Positions 48,116-56,596 of a stretch of 64,000 nucleotides of DNA are shown here, in pieces. The stretch is from Shewanella cutis (lineage in GTDB: Bacteria > Pseudomonadota > Gammaproteobacteria > Enterobacterales > Shewanellaceae), in NCBI RefSeq assembly GCF_022410515.1, contig NZ_JACSDI010000005.1:119554-183553 (forward strand). Reading direction: 5' to 3'. How positions within the stretch are numbered: the stretch's first letter is position 1; every line of letters begins with the position of its first letter. Under the pieces are notes generated by a model. It ran no database searches and was not told the DNA's origin. It saw only the letters and a program-made list of their open reading frames with translations. A program made the position numbers and the translations under genes.

Positions 48116-48979
48116 TTAAAACCTATACGCTGCGCCAATAAAATATGTGCTGCTATAGTCTTGATCGAGCAAGGGACTGGCGGCAATTTCATCTGCAATT
48201 TGAGTGTAGCGGAATGCAAATAGCATATCCCAATTATCTGTTAAGATATAACGGGCTGTCATTTCGACCCCTTTATCCCAGCCTGCATCAGCATGGTAAT
48301 GTTGGCTCCAATAGTCATTTTCACTCGGGCGAACGCCATAATAATAGTCAACCACATTAGTGCTTTTCCAATCAAGGACGAGTGACATATCAAAGACCCA
48401 GCGAGTAAAATGCCAGCCATAGGTCCATTTTATTTGTGCTTCAGCACCTTGATGCACATTAAACATATCATGGGTGTAGGCTAACCTAACTACACCTAAT
48501 GGGGTATAAATAAATGCTTCAGCGCCACCTAACAAGGTAAAATTGCGCGATTCTAAGGAATTAAACACTGGTTCAGGTTCAGCGTTTATCACTGCTGGGG
48601 TGTCGAACATTCTTACCCCGTCTTGTGTGCTGCGTTTTAAAAAGATATTTGAAGGATCCCAGCGATAGAAATAAGCTCTGTCCATGCTATAGCTGGTGAC
48701 TAAGTTTAAGCTGAAATATTGCTGTTCAACTAGGCTATACCCTAAGTTGCCATTATCAAAAAACCAATGCTCACCATAGTAAGCAACTGTCGGGATAAAA
48801 AAGACCGGAATATCATCAAAATCCCTAAGCGGATTAGTTTTTTGCCCCCAGCCTATTGCCACGCCTAAGTCCCAATTGCGCATTTCAATGCATTCATCTT
48901 TAGTTACGCACGGCTCTTTTGCCACCCCGATTGAAGGCAGGCTGAGTGCGGCGAGTAAGATTAATAATGTTCGATACAT
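48116..48979 (-). CDS. MipA/OmpV family outer-membrane protein
   Basis: 287 aa from the ATG at 48979 (MYRTLLILLAALSLP). Signal ending at GVA^KEP. Strand-rich barrel ending in aromatic GAAYRF. MipA in E. coli scaffolds a murein hydrolase and synthase; OmpV in Vibrio is an outer-membrane protein of unclear role. It heads an operon with DUF3019, regulator and kinase genes, an arrangement I associate with Shewanella. Confidence 0.85.
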   Translation of the reverse strand: MYRTLLILLAALSLPSIGVAKEPCVTKDECIEMRNWDLGVAIGWGQKTNPLRDFDDIPVFFIPTVAYYGEHWFFDNGNLGYSLVEQQYFSLNLVTSYSMDRAYFYRWDPSNIFLKRSTQDGVRMFDTPAVINAEPEPVFNSLESRNFTLLGGAEAFIYTPLGVVRLAYTHDMFNVHQGAEAQIKWTYGWHFTRWVFDMSLVLDWKSTNVVDYYYGVRPSENDYWSQHYHADAGWDKGVEMTARYILTDNWDMLFAFRYTQIADEIAASPLLDQDYSSTYFIGAAYRF

Positions 48980-49146
48980 GATTTTGCGTTCGGGTTTAAT
49001 GTCAGTCGGTAATGGGCAACAGATTAGCATTTTATGCTGAATTCCACATCGATTTCACCTGTGGAGATGCAAAATGATACAGATATCATACAAATAGCAT
49101 ATATGTAGGAAACGTAATCAGTTGAAAGGAGGAATAAAAGTATAAA

Positions 49147-49239
49147 ATGCGGTTGTTTAGCGCTTTAGGCTATATTGGCAATTTGTATCGGTATTGTTTT
49201 GCTTTTTTACAGTGGGAGTTGCGAAAACAGGTTTTTTGA
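49147..49239 (+). CDS. Candidate 30-aa small protein
   Basis: Starts MRLFSALGYIGNLYRY and ends in RKQVF. A near-ideal AAAGGAGG lies 13 bases before the ATG, and a terminator-like hairpin follows the stop by eight bases. The peptide is aromatic and amphipathic with basic residues at both ends, compatible with membrane association. It is divergent from the mipA unit. I recognise no family; it is too short to be sure. Confidence 0.4.
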   Translation: MRLFSALGYIGNLYRYCFAFLQWELRKQVF

Positions 49240-49247
49240 GCAAATAA

Positions 49248-49274
49248 AATGCCATTCACTGTGGGAATGGCATT
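49248..49274. terminator. Hairpin between the small frame and the 78-aa gene
   Basis: Stem AATGCCATTC/GAATGGCATT with a seven-base loop. It can serve both the plus-strand small frame and the minus-strand gene ending at 49329. Confidence 0.65.
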
Positions 49275-49328
49275 CGTAACACACGATGAAGCCTAATTAG
49301 AGCCACAGGCTAAAGGAAGTAAAACCGA

Positions 49329-49565
49329 TTAATTGAGTTCTTTTACTGTCTGATAGCCCATTTCAGTTAGCTGGTCATTGACGCAGTCGAGGACATATTG
49401 CTTAAGCTCGGCATTTTCAATCTGATCTTCTGAGGCCATTTGTTGGCACACTTCAGTCAGTTGAGCGATATCATTTGCAGGCGCAGGGGGAAGTGTCGAT
49501 TCTTCGGCAAAGCTTGCGAAACTCATTAGCGCAGAGAGTGTGATTACAGCTGATAACGTCTTCAT
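49329..49565 (-). CDS. Small secreted protein of unknown function
   Basis: 78 aa. Signal peptide MKTLSAVITLSALMSFASFA^EES, then an acidic mature chain of about 58 residues with two cysteines (EVCQQM and LDCVND) that could form a disulfide-bonded helical hairpin. A good AAGGAAA ribosome site precedes the ATG. No family recognised. Confidence 0.6.
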   Translation of the reverse strand: MKTLSAVITLSALMSFASFAEESTLPPAPANDIAQLTEVCQQMASEDQIENAELKQYVLDCVNDQLTEMGYQTVKELN

Positions 49566-50282
49566 TTTATTTCCTTTAGTTATTGATAGTTAACAACAGC
49601 CTAACTGGTTTCCCATCATGCCGCTGCGTCAACAGATAGCAATCTATCATTGCTATTATTTTTTAGATATAAATAATTTTTCGCTAATTTGGTGAGCCAT
49701 TTTTGCCGCATTAATTTGGTTGTTTTATGAGCAGTTCGGGGCTGTGCAGCTTACCATTTCAAGGCAAAATACGTCGCAACGTGCTTTGATTTCCTGAATT
49801 TTCCATAGCGGAGCTTAGTCTGTTTTACTACGACTTCCTTTTAGCCTCAAAGTTTCATTTATGGTTGGGGGAGTCAATGTTATGAATTTTTCTAAAAGTA
49901 GACTTATATCAACTTTGTTAGGTTTATGGGATGAAGTTAATCTTTTTGATGGTTTATCTCCGTTTAGTGAGTAAGCTTTTTATGGTGGAAATATGTGAAG
50001 TTTGCGCTACAGCAAGAATGCTATTTAAATAAGAGTTAGCGCACTATTTATACAAGCATTTTATAGATGGTTGAATCTTAAGAGGTTAATTTTTGAACTG
50101 TTAGTTTTTTGATTTTAATTTTTTATATGTATATGATTTTAAGTTAAAATATTTCGATATCTTACAGTAATCAGATTTAGGTTGTGATCCATTTCATTGT
50201 TATCTAAAATTCGCCGCTTTTTATCGAACTAGAAGTACAAATCACTGTACTGAAATTTACTTATTTATTTTGGGGACTTTCT
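49566..50282. other. 700-bp AT-rich intergenic region
   Basis: It should contain the promoters of the small secreted protein (minus) and the acetate transporter (plus). The only coding candidate is the 30-codon frame at 49882-49974. No repeat or RNA family recognised. Confidence 0.5.
49882..49974 (+). CDS. Weak candidate 30-aa small frame
   Basis: MNFSKSRLISTLLGLWDEV... followed by an acidic end. GGGGGAG lies eight bases before the ATG, which is the main support. No terminator and no family. It could be chance in AT-rich DNA. Confidence 0.2.
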   Translation: MNFSKSRLISTLLGLWDEVNLFDGLSPFSE

Positions 50283-50852
50283 GTGTCGACAAAACTGGCG
50301 AATCCTGCTCCATTAGGTTTAATGGGCTTTGGTATGACGACTATCCTGCTAAACATTCATAATGCGGGATACTTTCCGATTGACTCGATGATTTTAGCTA
50401 TGGGGATTTTCTATGGCGGACTGGGTCAAATTATCGTGGGTATTATGTGTTTTATGCGCGGTGATACCTTCGGCACAACTGCCTTTACCTCTTACGGTTT
50501 ATTCTGGTTGACCTTAGTTGGGCTTATTTTGATGCCAAATGCTGGGGTTGCGGCGAGTCCAACCTATTTTATGGGGTGGTACTTAACCCTGTGGGGAATT
50601 TTTACAGCCTTCATGTTTGTGGGATCGTTACGTTATCCAAGGGCTAAGCAGTTTGTGTTTGCCTCGCTGACGATTCTATTCTTCCTTCTGGCGGCAAGAG
50701 ATTTTACTGGCAGCGTGCTAATTGGCACTATCGCCGGTTTTGAAGGGATTATCTGTGGCGCGAGTGCGATTTACTTTGCCATGGCGCAAGTGCTTAATAA
50801 TGAATATGGTCGCACGATTTTGCCGATAGGTGAGCTTAAGCCTAAGAGCTAA
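50283..50852 (+). CDS. Acetate uptake transporter (GPR1/FUN34/YaaH, SatP-like)
   Basis: 189 aa from a GTG start, with six hydrophobic segments. The family opening NPAPLGLMGFGMTT is present. In E. coli SatP carries acetate and succinate with protons. The specificity here is unproven. Terminator 20 bp downstream. Confidence 0.9.
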   Translation: MSTKLANPAPLGLMGFGMTTILLNIHNAGYFPIDSMILAMGIFYGGLGQIIVGIMCFMRGDTFGTTAFTSYGLFWLTLVGLILMPNAGVAASPTYFMGWYLTLWGIFTAFMFVGSLRYPRAKQFVFASLTILFFLLAARDFTGSVLIGTIAGFEGIICGASAIYFAMAQVLNNEYGRTILPIGELKPKS

Positions 50853-50873
50853 TATGTGGTTCTTCATTTAAGC

Positions 50874-50905
50874 AAAAAGGCTGAATTATTCAGCCTTTTT
50901 CATTT
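50874..50905 (+). terminator. Terminator after the acetate transporter
   Basis: Stem AAAAAGGCTGA/TCAGCCTTTTT with loop ATTAT. Confidence 0.85.
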
Positions 50906-50936
50906 TTGATGAGTCAGTAATTTAAAATTTCCAATA

Positions 50937-51407
50937 TCAGATTTTGGTTTGGATAAATCCGATACAGACATCATCTAGGCTACGGTTAGAGATATAACTG
51001 GTCCCCGTTTTATGGGTTATTAGGAACCCTTTATCCGTTTGCACAATACGATAAATATCCGTCCAGAGAATTTGAGCGTTTACATATTGTGATTTTGTGT
51101 GGATACCTTGCTCATCAACAATAAGTGTCACTTCATTATTGGCGGCTTTGCTCATCATTTGCCGCATCAACCACCACGCTTTGTTGTATTTTACATTTAA
51201 TGCTTCAATCACCCCGAGCCCAACAAAGAAATAGGCTAGATAGAGGCTGAAATCCGCAAAAATCAGTGCAATACCAATGAGCCCAAATCCCATAGCTTTA
51301 TAGTAAGGTTTGAGTGTGGGATCGGTTTTAACGGACTGGGTATAACATTCTTCAAAATGCGCTTTATCTAAGATGTAAGTTGTGGAATAACAATAGGGTG
51401 TTGTCAT
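50937..51407 (-). CDS. YcxB-like membrane protein
   Basis: 156 aa. Two closely spaced hydrophobic segments (about 38-70) follow a soluble start; the C-terminal domain VTLIVDEQGIHTKSQYVNAQILWTDIYRIVQTDKGFLI is the YcxB-like beta region (EGI...S...WSDI pattern). Function unknown. A single gene, convergent with the acetate transporter. Confidence 0.72.
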   Translation of the reverse strand: MTTPYCYSTTYILDKAHFEECYTQSVKTDPTLKPYYKAMGFGLIGIALIFADFSLYLAYFFVGLGVIEALNVKYNKAWWLMRQMMSKAANNEVTLIVDEQGIHTKSQYVNAQILWTDIYRIVQTDKGFLITHKTGTSYISNRSLDDVCIGFIQTKI

Positions 51408-51569
51408 CGTCTTATTTACTAATCGAAAGTTTAAAAATCAAGAGTCGGATAGCGTGCTAGTTTAGCGGGTTAGCCTCTCAATGTAACGATTTTTAGGGAA
51501 TAGTCTGTACAAGAGATATGGCGCAAAATACAGAGTTATCCTATACCTGCGCCTTAGTACATTTAGGAT

Positions 51570-51986
51570 TTAATAGCAATTTCGCTCTGCTGGAATATCA
51601 CTCAGATACTCTACAAACTCGACCTCAAATCCGTGGGCATCAAAAAAGTAAATATTGCGGCGATAGGGATCTTCCATCCCCTCTTTTGCTATCGGAAAAC
51701 CTGCTTGAGTCAGTCTGGTAATGACGGCATCTAAATCACTTACGACAAAGGCAAAATGAGCTAATCCAATTTGATGACCCGTTAAATCGCGGTTTTCACC
51801 TTCGCCGTTATCACTAAAAGCAATATATTGATAATCATCACCAAAATGGATCCAATTGCGGGGCTTTCCATACCATGTTCCTTTATCACCACCGCGAACA
51901 CGCCAATGGGGGAATGCGGCTTGGTAAAAGGTTAATGCTTTAGGGATATCGTCGACGACGAGGTTGATGTGCTCTAAATGGATCAT
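51570..51986 (-). CDS. VOC/glyoxalase-family protein
   Basis: 138 aa from the ATG at 51986 after AAGGA; an earlier ATG at 52016 is too close to the previous stop. Paired beta-alpha modules with putative metal ligands in LEHINLVV, LAHFAFVV and FEVEFVEYL. It could be a dioxygenase, isomerase or resistance protein; the substrate cannot be read from the sequence. 39 bp downstream of the flavin reductase gene, so probably one operon. Confidence 0.8.
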   Translation of the reverse strand: MIHLEHINLVVDDIPKALTFYQAAFPHWRVRGGDKGTWYGKPRNWIHFGDDYQYIAFSDNGEGENRDLTGHQIGLAHFAFVVSDLDAVITRLTQAGFPIAKEGMEDPYRRNIYFFDAHGFEVEFVEYLSDIPAERNCY

Positions 51987-52025
51987 AATGCGTTCCTTAT
52001 TATAAGTGTTATTCATCCAAGCGGC

Positions 52026-52640
52026 TTACATACCGTAGCAGTACTCCTGTTGCTTGGGGTAGGATTGATGAATATGGCGTTGGCGAATCGGTGCTAATGC
52101 TTGGCCGTATTGGTGCAACATAAACAGGCTGTATTCCATTCTCTCTCTTAAGGCGATATTGCGTGCACCTTGGGGCGTTGTATTGAGCACATTCTCAACA
52201 TCACGAATAATTAAGTGGTCAGGAATAGGGACCAATTTATTGTTTTTTAATGCATTCATTTTGACCTCAACAATAGGATAAGTACCGCTAATACCGCTGG
52301 ATACTGAGATCAACAAGGCTGGTTTATGGGCCGTTTCTTGGCGGCTACACATCAATAAAAAGTTCTTCAGAAGCGGCGAAGCCATTCCGCCCCATTCTGG
52401 CGTGATCAGGATCAGCGCGTCTGCCTGTGCCACTTTTAGTGCTATTTCTGGCCAATGCTCGCCCTTGTTGTCTTCTTCACCATCCCAAAATGGCAGGTTG
52501 AACTTACAAAGTTCTAAATGATGGATAGCCTCGTAGCCTTCCGAATGCGGTGCTAAAAAACGATTCTCGGTGATATATCTTGCCACTTTAGTGCTTTGCG
52601 AGTTGGATCTTTGGCTGGTGCTGACGATGAGTAACTTCAT
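52026..52640 (-). CDS. NAD(P)H-dependent FMN reductase-like flavoprotein
   Basis: 204 aa, flavodoxin-like fold. The FMN phosphate loop STSQRSNSQSTKVA and ITPEWGGMASPLLKNF are the family marks. It would reduce flavins or quinones and azo compounds. It is divergent from a SufR-like regulator with an inverted repeat between them. Confidence 0.8.
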   Translation of the reverse strand: MKLLIVSTSQRSNSQSTKVARYITENRFLAPHSEGYEAIHHLELCKFNLPFWDGEEDNKGEHWPEIALKVAQADALILITPEWGGMASPLLKNFLLMCSRQETAHKPALLISVSSGISGTYPIVEVKMNALKNNKLVPIPDHLIIRDVENVLNTTPQGARNIALRERMEYSLFMLHQYGQALAPIRQRHIHQSYPKQQEYCYGM

Positions 52641-52707
52641 TATGTAAACCTATTTGTTTATAAATTATTTGTAAGGTAATTACTTTATTTAATCTTGTAA
52701 AGGATAA

Positions 52708-52731
52708 AATAAATAAAAAACTTTATTTATT
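52708..52731. promoter_or_regulatory. Inverted repeat between divergent regulator and reductase genes, possible operator
   Basis: AATAAATAAA and TTTATTTATT, perfect 10-bp arms with a four-base spacer. In AT-rich DNA this can arise by chance, but its place in the only intergenic gap is suggestive. Confidence 0.35.
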
Positions 52732-52786
52732 CTGTTAAAAGATGGGCGATTAAGGGATAATCTGCGGCGAAGAGCGGAGAGCGCAT

Positions 52787-53407
52787 ATGAAAACCACTGA
52801 TAAGATTATTCAATTACTCAAATTGCATGGCCCGTTAACGGCTAAGACCTTAGCTGAAGAGTTGGCATTAACGACCATGGGGGTTCGCCAGCATTTGCAA
52901 GCCTTAGAAGAGTCGGGTGATGTCGATATTGAAGATAGAGTCGAAGGTCGTGGCCGCCCAACACGATATTGGGGACTCACGGAACAGAGCCGGACACATT
53001 TTGCCGACCGTCACAGTGAACTCAGTTTGCAATTGATTGATTCCGTTAAAATGATATTTGGCGATCAGGGGTTAGAAAAACTGATCGAACACCGCGAACA
53101 CACTGCGATGCAGCAGTATAGTGCGGCAATGCTTGGTATGGCCGATATTGCGAGTCGTCTCGCTAAACTGGCGGAGCTGCGAACCCTTGAGGGCTATATG
53201 GCATCGCAGGGGGAAATGGATGGGGTGTTCTGGTTGTTTGAAAATCATTGCCCTATCTGTAGCGCGGCAACGAAATGCCAAAATTTTTGTCGCTCAGAAC
53301 TGCAATTATTCCAGCAATTGTTTGCCGATGTCGCCAGTGTGAGTCGCGAAGAGCATATTGTCGAAGGGGCCCGTCGCTGCGCTTACCGAATCGCACCGTT
53401 ATCTTGA
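52787..53407 (+). CDS. SufR-like winged-helix regulator with cysteine cluster
   Basis: 206 aa. The N-terminal winged helix (LTAKTLAEELALTTMGVRQHLQALEESGDV) is followed by a wing rich in Arg and Gly. The C-terminal domain has C155, C158, C164, C168 and C198 in the pattern CPIC...KCQNFC...RRC, similar to Fe-S-binding SufR-type regulators, though the spacing differs from cyanobacterial SufR. It probably senses iron-sulfur or redox state and controls the divergent genes. The five bases before the ATG are poor, but GAGCGGAGAG lies upstream. Confidence 0.78.
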   Translation: MKTTDKIIQLLKLHGPLTAKTLAEELALTTMGVRQHLQALEESGDVDIEDRVEGRGRPTRYWGLTEQSRTHFADRHSELSLQLIDSVKMIFGDQGLEKLIEHREHTAMQQYSAAMLGMADIASRLAKLAELRTLEGYMASQGEMDGVFWLFENHCPICSAATKCQNFCRSELQLFQQLFADVASVSREEHIVEGARRCAYRIAPLS

Positions 53408-53428
53408 TTTTGAGTCGTAAAGTTAGCT

Positions 53429-54142
53429 ATGCAATCTAAACGTGGTCGCCTTGATAGATACCTTGCAACTAAGTTGCAAATTCACCGCAAAGCGGTGCGA
53501 GCGCTTTTGCTTGCAGAGCGAGTGTATGTGGATGGCATCCCTGCCAAAGCGCTCGATCTGCAGGTGGATGAATTTACCCATATCGTGTTTGATGGGCACA
53601 TATTGCAAGCCAATCACCCCATGTATTTGATGATGCATAAACCTGTTGGCGTAGTCAGTGCCACCCAAGATAGAGAGCATCGCACTGTGATTGATTTGCT
53701 CGATTGTGAAACTCGCCATGAGCTGCATATCGCGGGCCGCTTGGATTTAAATTCATCGGGTTTATTGCTGCTCACCAATGATAGTCGTTGGTCTGAGGCG
53801 TTAATGTCACCTGAACAAAAAGTGGATAAAGTGTATCGGGTAACTTTAGCCAATCCTTTGAGTGAGGAGTATATCGCAGCATTCGCTCAGGGCATGTATT
53901 TTGCGTTTGAAGATATTATCACTCAGCCAGCAAAGCTTGTGATCTTAGATTCTCATCTAGCCGAAGTGACTCTGAATGAAGGAAAATACCATCAAATCAA
54001 ACGGATGTTTGGGCGTTTTCGTAATCCTGTGGTGGAGTTACATCGCCTTTCCATTGGCGATATTACACTGGATGAAGCTTTAAGCCCTGGTGAGAGTCGG
54101 ATGCTAACAGTAGAAGAGGTCGCATCAATCTGTCCGAGATAA
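53429..54142 (+). CDS. rsuA: RsuA-family rRNA pseudouridine synthase
   Basis: 237 aa. An N-terminal S4 RNA-binding domain (GRLDRYLATKLQIHRKAVRALLLAERVYVDG) precedes the catalytic domain with Asp in GRLDLNSSGLLLLTND and the C-terminal KRMFGRFRNPVVELHRLSIG. It most resembles the enzyme for 16S U516; RluE or RluF-like specificity is less likely. 21 bp after the regulator gene. Confidence 0.88.
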   Translation: MQSKRGRLDRYLATKLQIHRKAVRALLLAERVYVDGIPAKALDLQVDEFTHIVFDGHILQANHPMYLMMHKPVGVVSATQDREHRTVIDLLDCETRHELHIAGRLDLNSSGLLLLTNDSRWSEALMSPEQKVDKVYRVTLANPLSEEYIAAFAQGMYFAFEDIITQPAKLVILDSHLAEVTLNEGKYHQIKRMFGRFRNPVVELHRLSIGDITLDEALSPGESRMLTVEEVASICPR

Positions 54143-54212
54143 ACATTATCTTAATGTTGTGTGATTTGAGTGTGCTATGATTTTTCTGACTCAGTTTGCC
54201 ATTGAGTAAATA

Positions 54213-54238
54213 AGCGGCGTGCGAATAAGCACGCCGCT
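54213..54238 (-). terminator. GC-rich hairpin at the end of the chemoreceptor gene
   Basis: Stem AGCGGCGTGC/GCACGCCGCT with a six-base loop between the converging rsuA and chemoreceptor genes. The T run is weak. Confidence 0.6.
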
Positions 54239-54245
54239 ATTGTTA

Positions 54246-55871
54246 TTAAAGTCTAAAAGCACTGACTTGAGAGCGCATACTGTTAGCCAGTTTGGTTAGG
54301 TTTATCACAGACTCACTTAATTCAAGTGCGGAGCGAGTCGCATCGTCGGTAATGTCACTGATCGCGATTATGCTACGATTTATGTTTTCGGCCACACTGC
54401 TTTGTTCTTCTGCCGCGGTTGCAATATGGGAATTAAGTTCTGCGATGTTATCTACTGAAGCGACAATTTCTTTTAGCGCTTGGCCAGCTTGATTCGCTTT
54501 ATTGTTGGCATCATCGACTTGTTTGATGCCAACTTCCATCGCACTAACCGCTTCTTTAACGCCTTGTTGTAGCGTTGCAATCATTGCTTCAATTTCTTGG
54601 GTGGATTTTTGCGTGCGTTGAGCTAATGTTCTGACTTCATCGGCGACAACCGCAAAACCTCGGCCCTGTTCACCTGCGCGTGCTGCTTCGATCGCTGCAT
54701 TTAATGCCAGTAAATTGGTTTGTTCGGCAATGCTTTTAATCACATCTAAAACTCGGCCTATGTTTTGACTCTCATTAGATAAAAATCCAATAACTTGCGC
54801 TGTTTTTTGAATTTGTTCCGAGAGTTGAGACATGCTGCTAATTGAGTCGATGACGATGCGATTGCCATTCGCAGCATAAGTATCCGCATTCTTTGCCGAA
54901 TCTGCTGCTGCAGAAGTGCTTTGAGCCACTTCTGCCACCGTAGCCGTCATTTCATTCATCGCAGTTGCAGTTTGCTCGGTTTCTGCTTGTTGTTGCTGCA
55001 TACGTTTATTGGTTGCTTGAGTGAAGCTACTAAGGTCAGTTGCAGAGCTATTTACTGTGTTAGCCGCTTCGGTGATAGATTGCAAAATTCCTCTCAAATG
55101 ATCAATCACTTGAGTGAGGCTAGTTGAGATAAGCCCGAGTTCATCATCGTTAAAAGTACGAAATTTAACGGTAAGATCGGAGTCTTGGCGGATTGTTTTT
55201 AAATTACTCACAATGTCGTTGATGGGATTCATTACACTGCGATTAACCCAAAGGCCAATTAAGATACTGAGCAACATCGCAAATCCTGCGAGCGTGACAA
55301 ATATCGCAATCGAAGAGGAGTAAAGCTCCTTTGCTGCCGCTCTTTCCTGATCTGCAATTTTGATTTGCAGTTCGATAAGTTCTGATATTTTTCCACTGAT
55401 AGGGTCTATTGCTTGGTAAAGCGGTAATATCTTGTCATTAAGTTGATGAGCTAAGTCGCCATTAAAGTTTCTAAGATGCGCTATGAGTTGCTCAATTTGT
55501 TGATTGGCTGGTAAAAACAACCGTTCAGCTTGCAGTGTAAGTTGAGATTCTTCTTGGGTTAGTTCAGTTGCAAGGTATTTTGGCCAATGCTGATTGATCG
55601 CGGAGTTCGCACTTTCAAGCGCATTCGCCGCTTGTGAAGCGCTAAATCCACCGGCATTGGCTTTATTCACCGCATCAATGACATCGACCGCATATTTATC
55701 TGCAATGACTTTAAGATCATCAATTGGTACGATTCTGTCGTTATAGATTCGTTCAACGCTCTGCTGGATTTTACCCATCATATTGATGGCGATAATACCA
55801 ATCGTTACTAGCATTAGGAGCGGCGCGAGAATGCCAATAAACATTTTTTGTTTAATTTGAAGACCATTCAT
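54246..55871 (-). CDS. Methyl-accepting chemotaxis protein, four-helix-bundle sensor
   Basis: 541 aa. TM1 at about 10-31, a 150-residue helical periplasmic domain of the 4HB type, TM2 near 190-211 (IFVTLAGFAMLLSILIGLWV), HAMP, and the signalling tip [20 protein letters not shown]. Ligand unknown. It shares the cytoplasmic part with the other receptor in the window but has an unrelated sensor. Confidence 0.93.
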   Translation of the reverse strand: MNGLQIKQKMFIGILAPLLMLVTIGIIAINMMGKIQQSVERIYNDRIVPIDDLKVIADKYAVDVIDAVNKANAGGFSASQAANALESANSAINQHWPKYLATELTQEESQLTLQAERLFLPANQQIEQLIAHLRNFNGDLAHQLNDKILPLYQAIDPISGKISELIELQIKIADQERAAAKELYSSSIAIFVTLAGFAMLLSILIGLWVNRSVMNPINDIVSNLKTIRQDSDLTVKFRTFNDDELGLISTSLTQVIDHLRGILQSITEAANTVNSSATDLSSFTQATNKRMQQQQAETEQTATAMNEMTATVAEVAQSTSAAADSAKNADTYAANGNRIVIDSISSMSQLSEQIQKTAQVIGFLSNESQNIGRVLDVIKSIAEQTNLLALNAAIEAARAGEQGRGFAVVADEVRTLAQRTQKSTQEIEAMIATLQQGVKEAVSAMEVGIKQVDDANNKANQAGQALKEIVASVDNIAELNSHIATAAEEQSSVAENINRSIIAISDITDDATRSALELSESVINLTKLANSMRSQVSAFRL

Positions 55872-56005
55872 ATGGAGTTCCTCTTTGTGCTAAGGGAGTC
55901 TTTTAGGCAGAGCTCGGGCAGTCCATGATGAGTCTGTATGAATAGTTATAGCAAATATGACAAAATAGGCTGGATATTTAAGGAAATAAAATTACAAATA
56001 CAAAA

Positions 56006-56026
56006 AAACCTCGCTAAGCGAGGTTT
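56006..56026 (-). terminator. Terminator of the tRNA cluster
   Basis: Stem AAACCTCGCT/AGCGAGGTTT followed on the minus strand by T5. Confidence 0.8.
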
Positions 56027-56032
56027 AAGTGT

Positions 56033-56119
56033 TGGTACAGATGAGAGGACTTGAACCTCCACGCCCGCAAGGGCACCAGCACCTGAAGCTGGCGTGTCTA
56101 CCAATTCCACCACATCTGC
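56033..56119 (-). tRNA. tRNA-Leu (CAG)
   Basis: 87 nt with encoded CCA. The anticodon stem CCAGC/GCTGG encloses TTCAGGT, giving CAG. The long variable arm GTGCCCTTGCGGGCGT is of the leucine type. Acceptor GCAGATG pairs with CATCTGT, so the first pair is G-U. Confidence 0.95.
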
Positions 56120-56161
56120 ATTGGTATTCGACAGTTTGTCGAATTAAGTTGAACTGCAATT

Positions 56162-56248
56162 TGGTACAGGTGAGAGGACTTGAACCTCCACGCCCGCAAG
56201 GGCACCAGCACCTGAAGCTGGCGTGTCTACCAATTCCACCACACCTGC
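56162..56248 (-). tRNA. tRNA-Leu (CAG), second copy
   Basis: 87 nt. Differs from the downstream copy only at the fifth acceptor pair: GCAGGTG with CACCTGT, a compensated A-U to G-C change. Encoded CCA; same G-U first pair. Confidence 0.95.
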
Positions 56249-56303
56249 ACTGTACTTAATTGCAATTCTTTAACACTGATCGCTAAGGCCACCAATTTAA
56301 AGA

Positions 56304-56379
56304 TGGTGCCCGAACCCGGAATCGAACCAGGGACACGAGGATTTTCAATCCTCTGCTCTACCGACTGAGCTATTCGGGC
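56304..56379 (-). tRNA. tRNA-Phe (GAA)
   Basis: 76 nt with encoded CCA. GAGGA/TCCTC stem around TTGAAAA gives anticodon GAA. First gene of the three-tRNA cluster. Confidence 0.96.
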
Positions 56380-56568
56380 GACGGGCGCAATTTAAAGGCT
56401 TTTCGGCTTTTGAGTCAACTGATTTTTACTAAATAATGTAAAAAGTGACGCGGTTGGATAAGTTTTACGCGAATCGTGTGTTTATTGAGTCTTTCTGTGG
56501 TGATGAGGAAAAATAATCTGTGTGATAAAAGGAGAAATAAACGCAAAAACGAACTGTTAAGGACAAAA

Positions 56569-56592
56569 AAATGCCCCTTAGAAGGGGCATTT
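56569..56592 (-). terminator. Terminator of bamD
   Basis: Stem AAATGCCCCT/AGGGGCATTT with a TAGA loop, followed on the minus strand by T4. Confidence 0.75.
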
Positions 56593-56596
56593 ATAC

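Noticed and set aside
56029..56259. 76-aa frame with an internal repeat (RGLEPPRPQGHQHLKLACLP)
   Set aside because: It is the antisense of the two tRNA-Leu genes, a common false gene.
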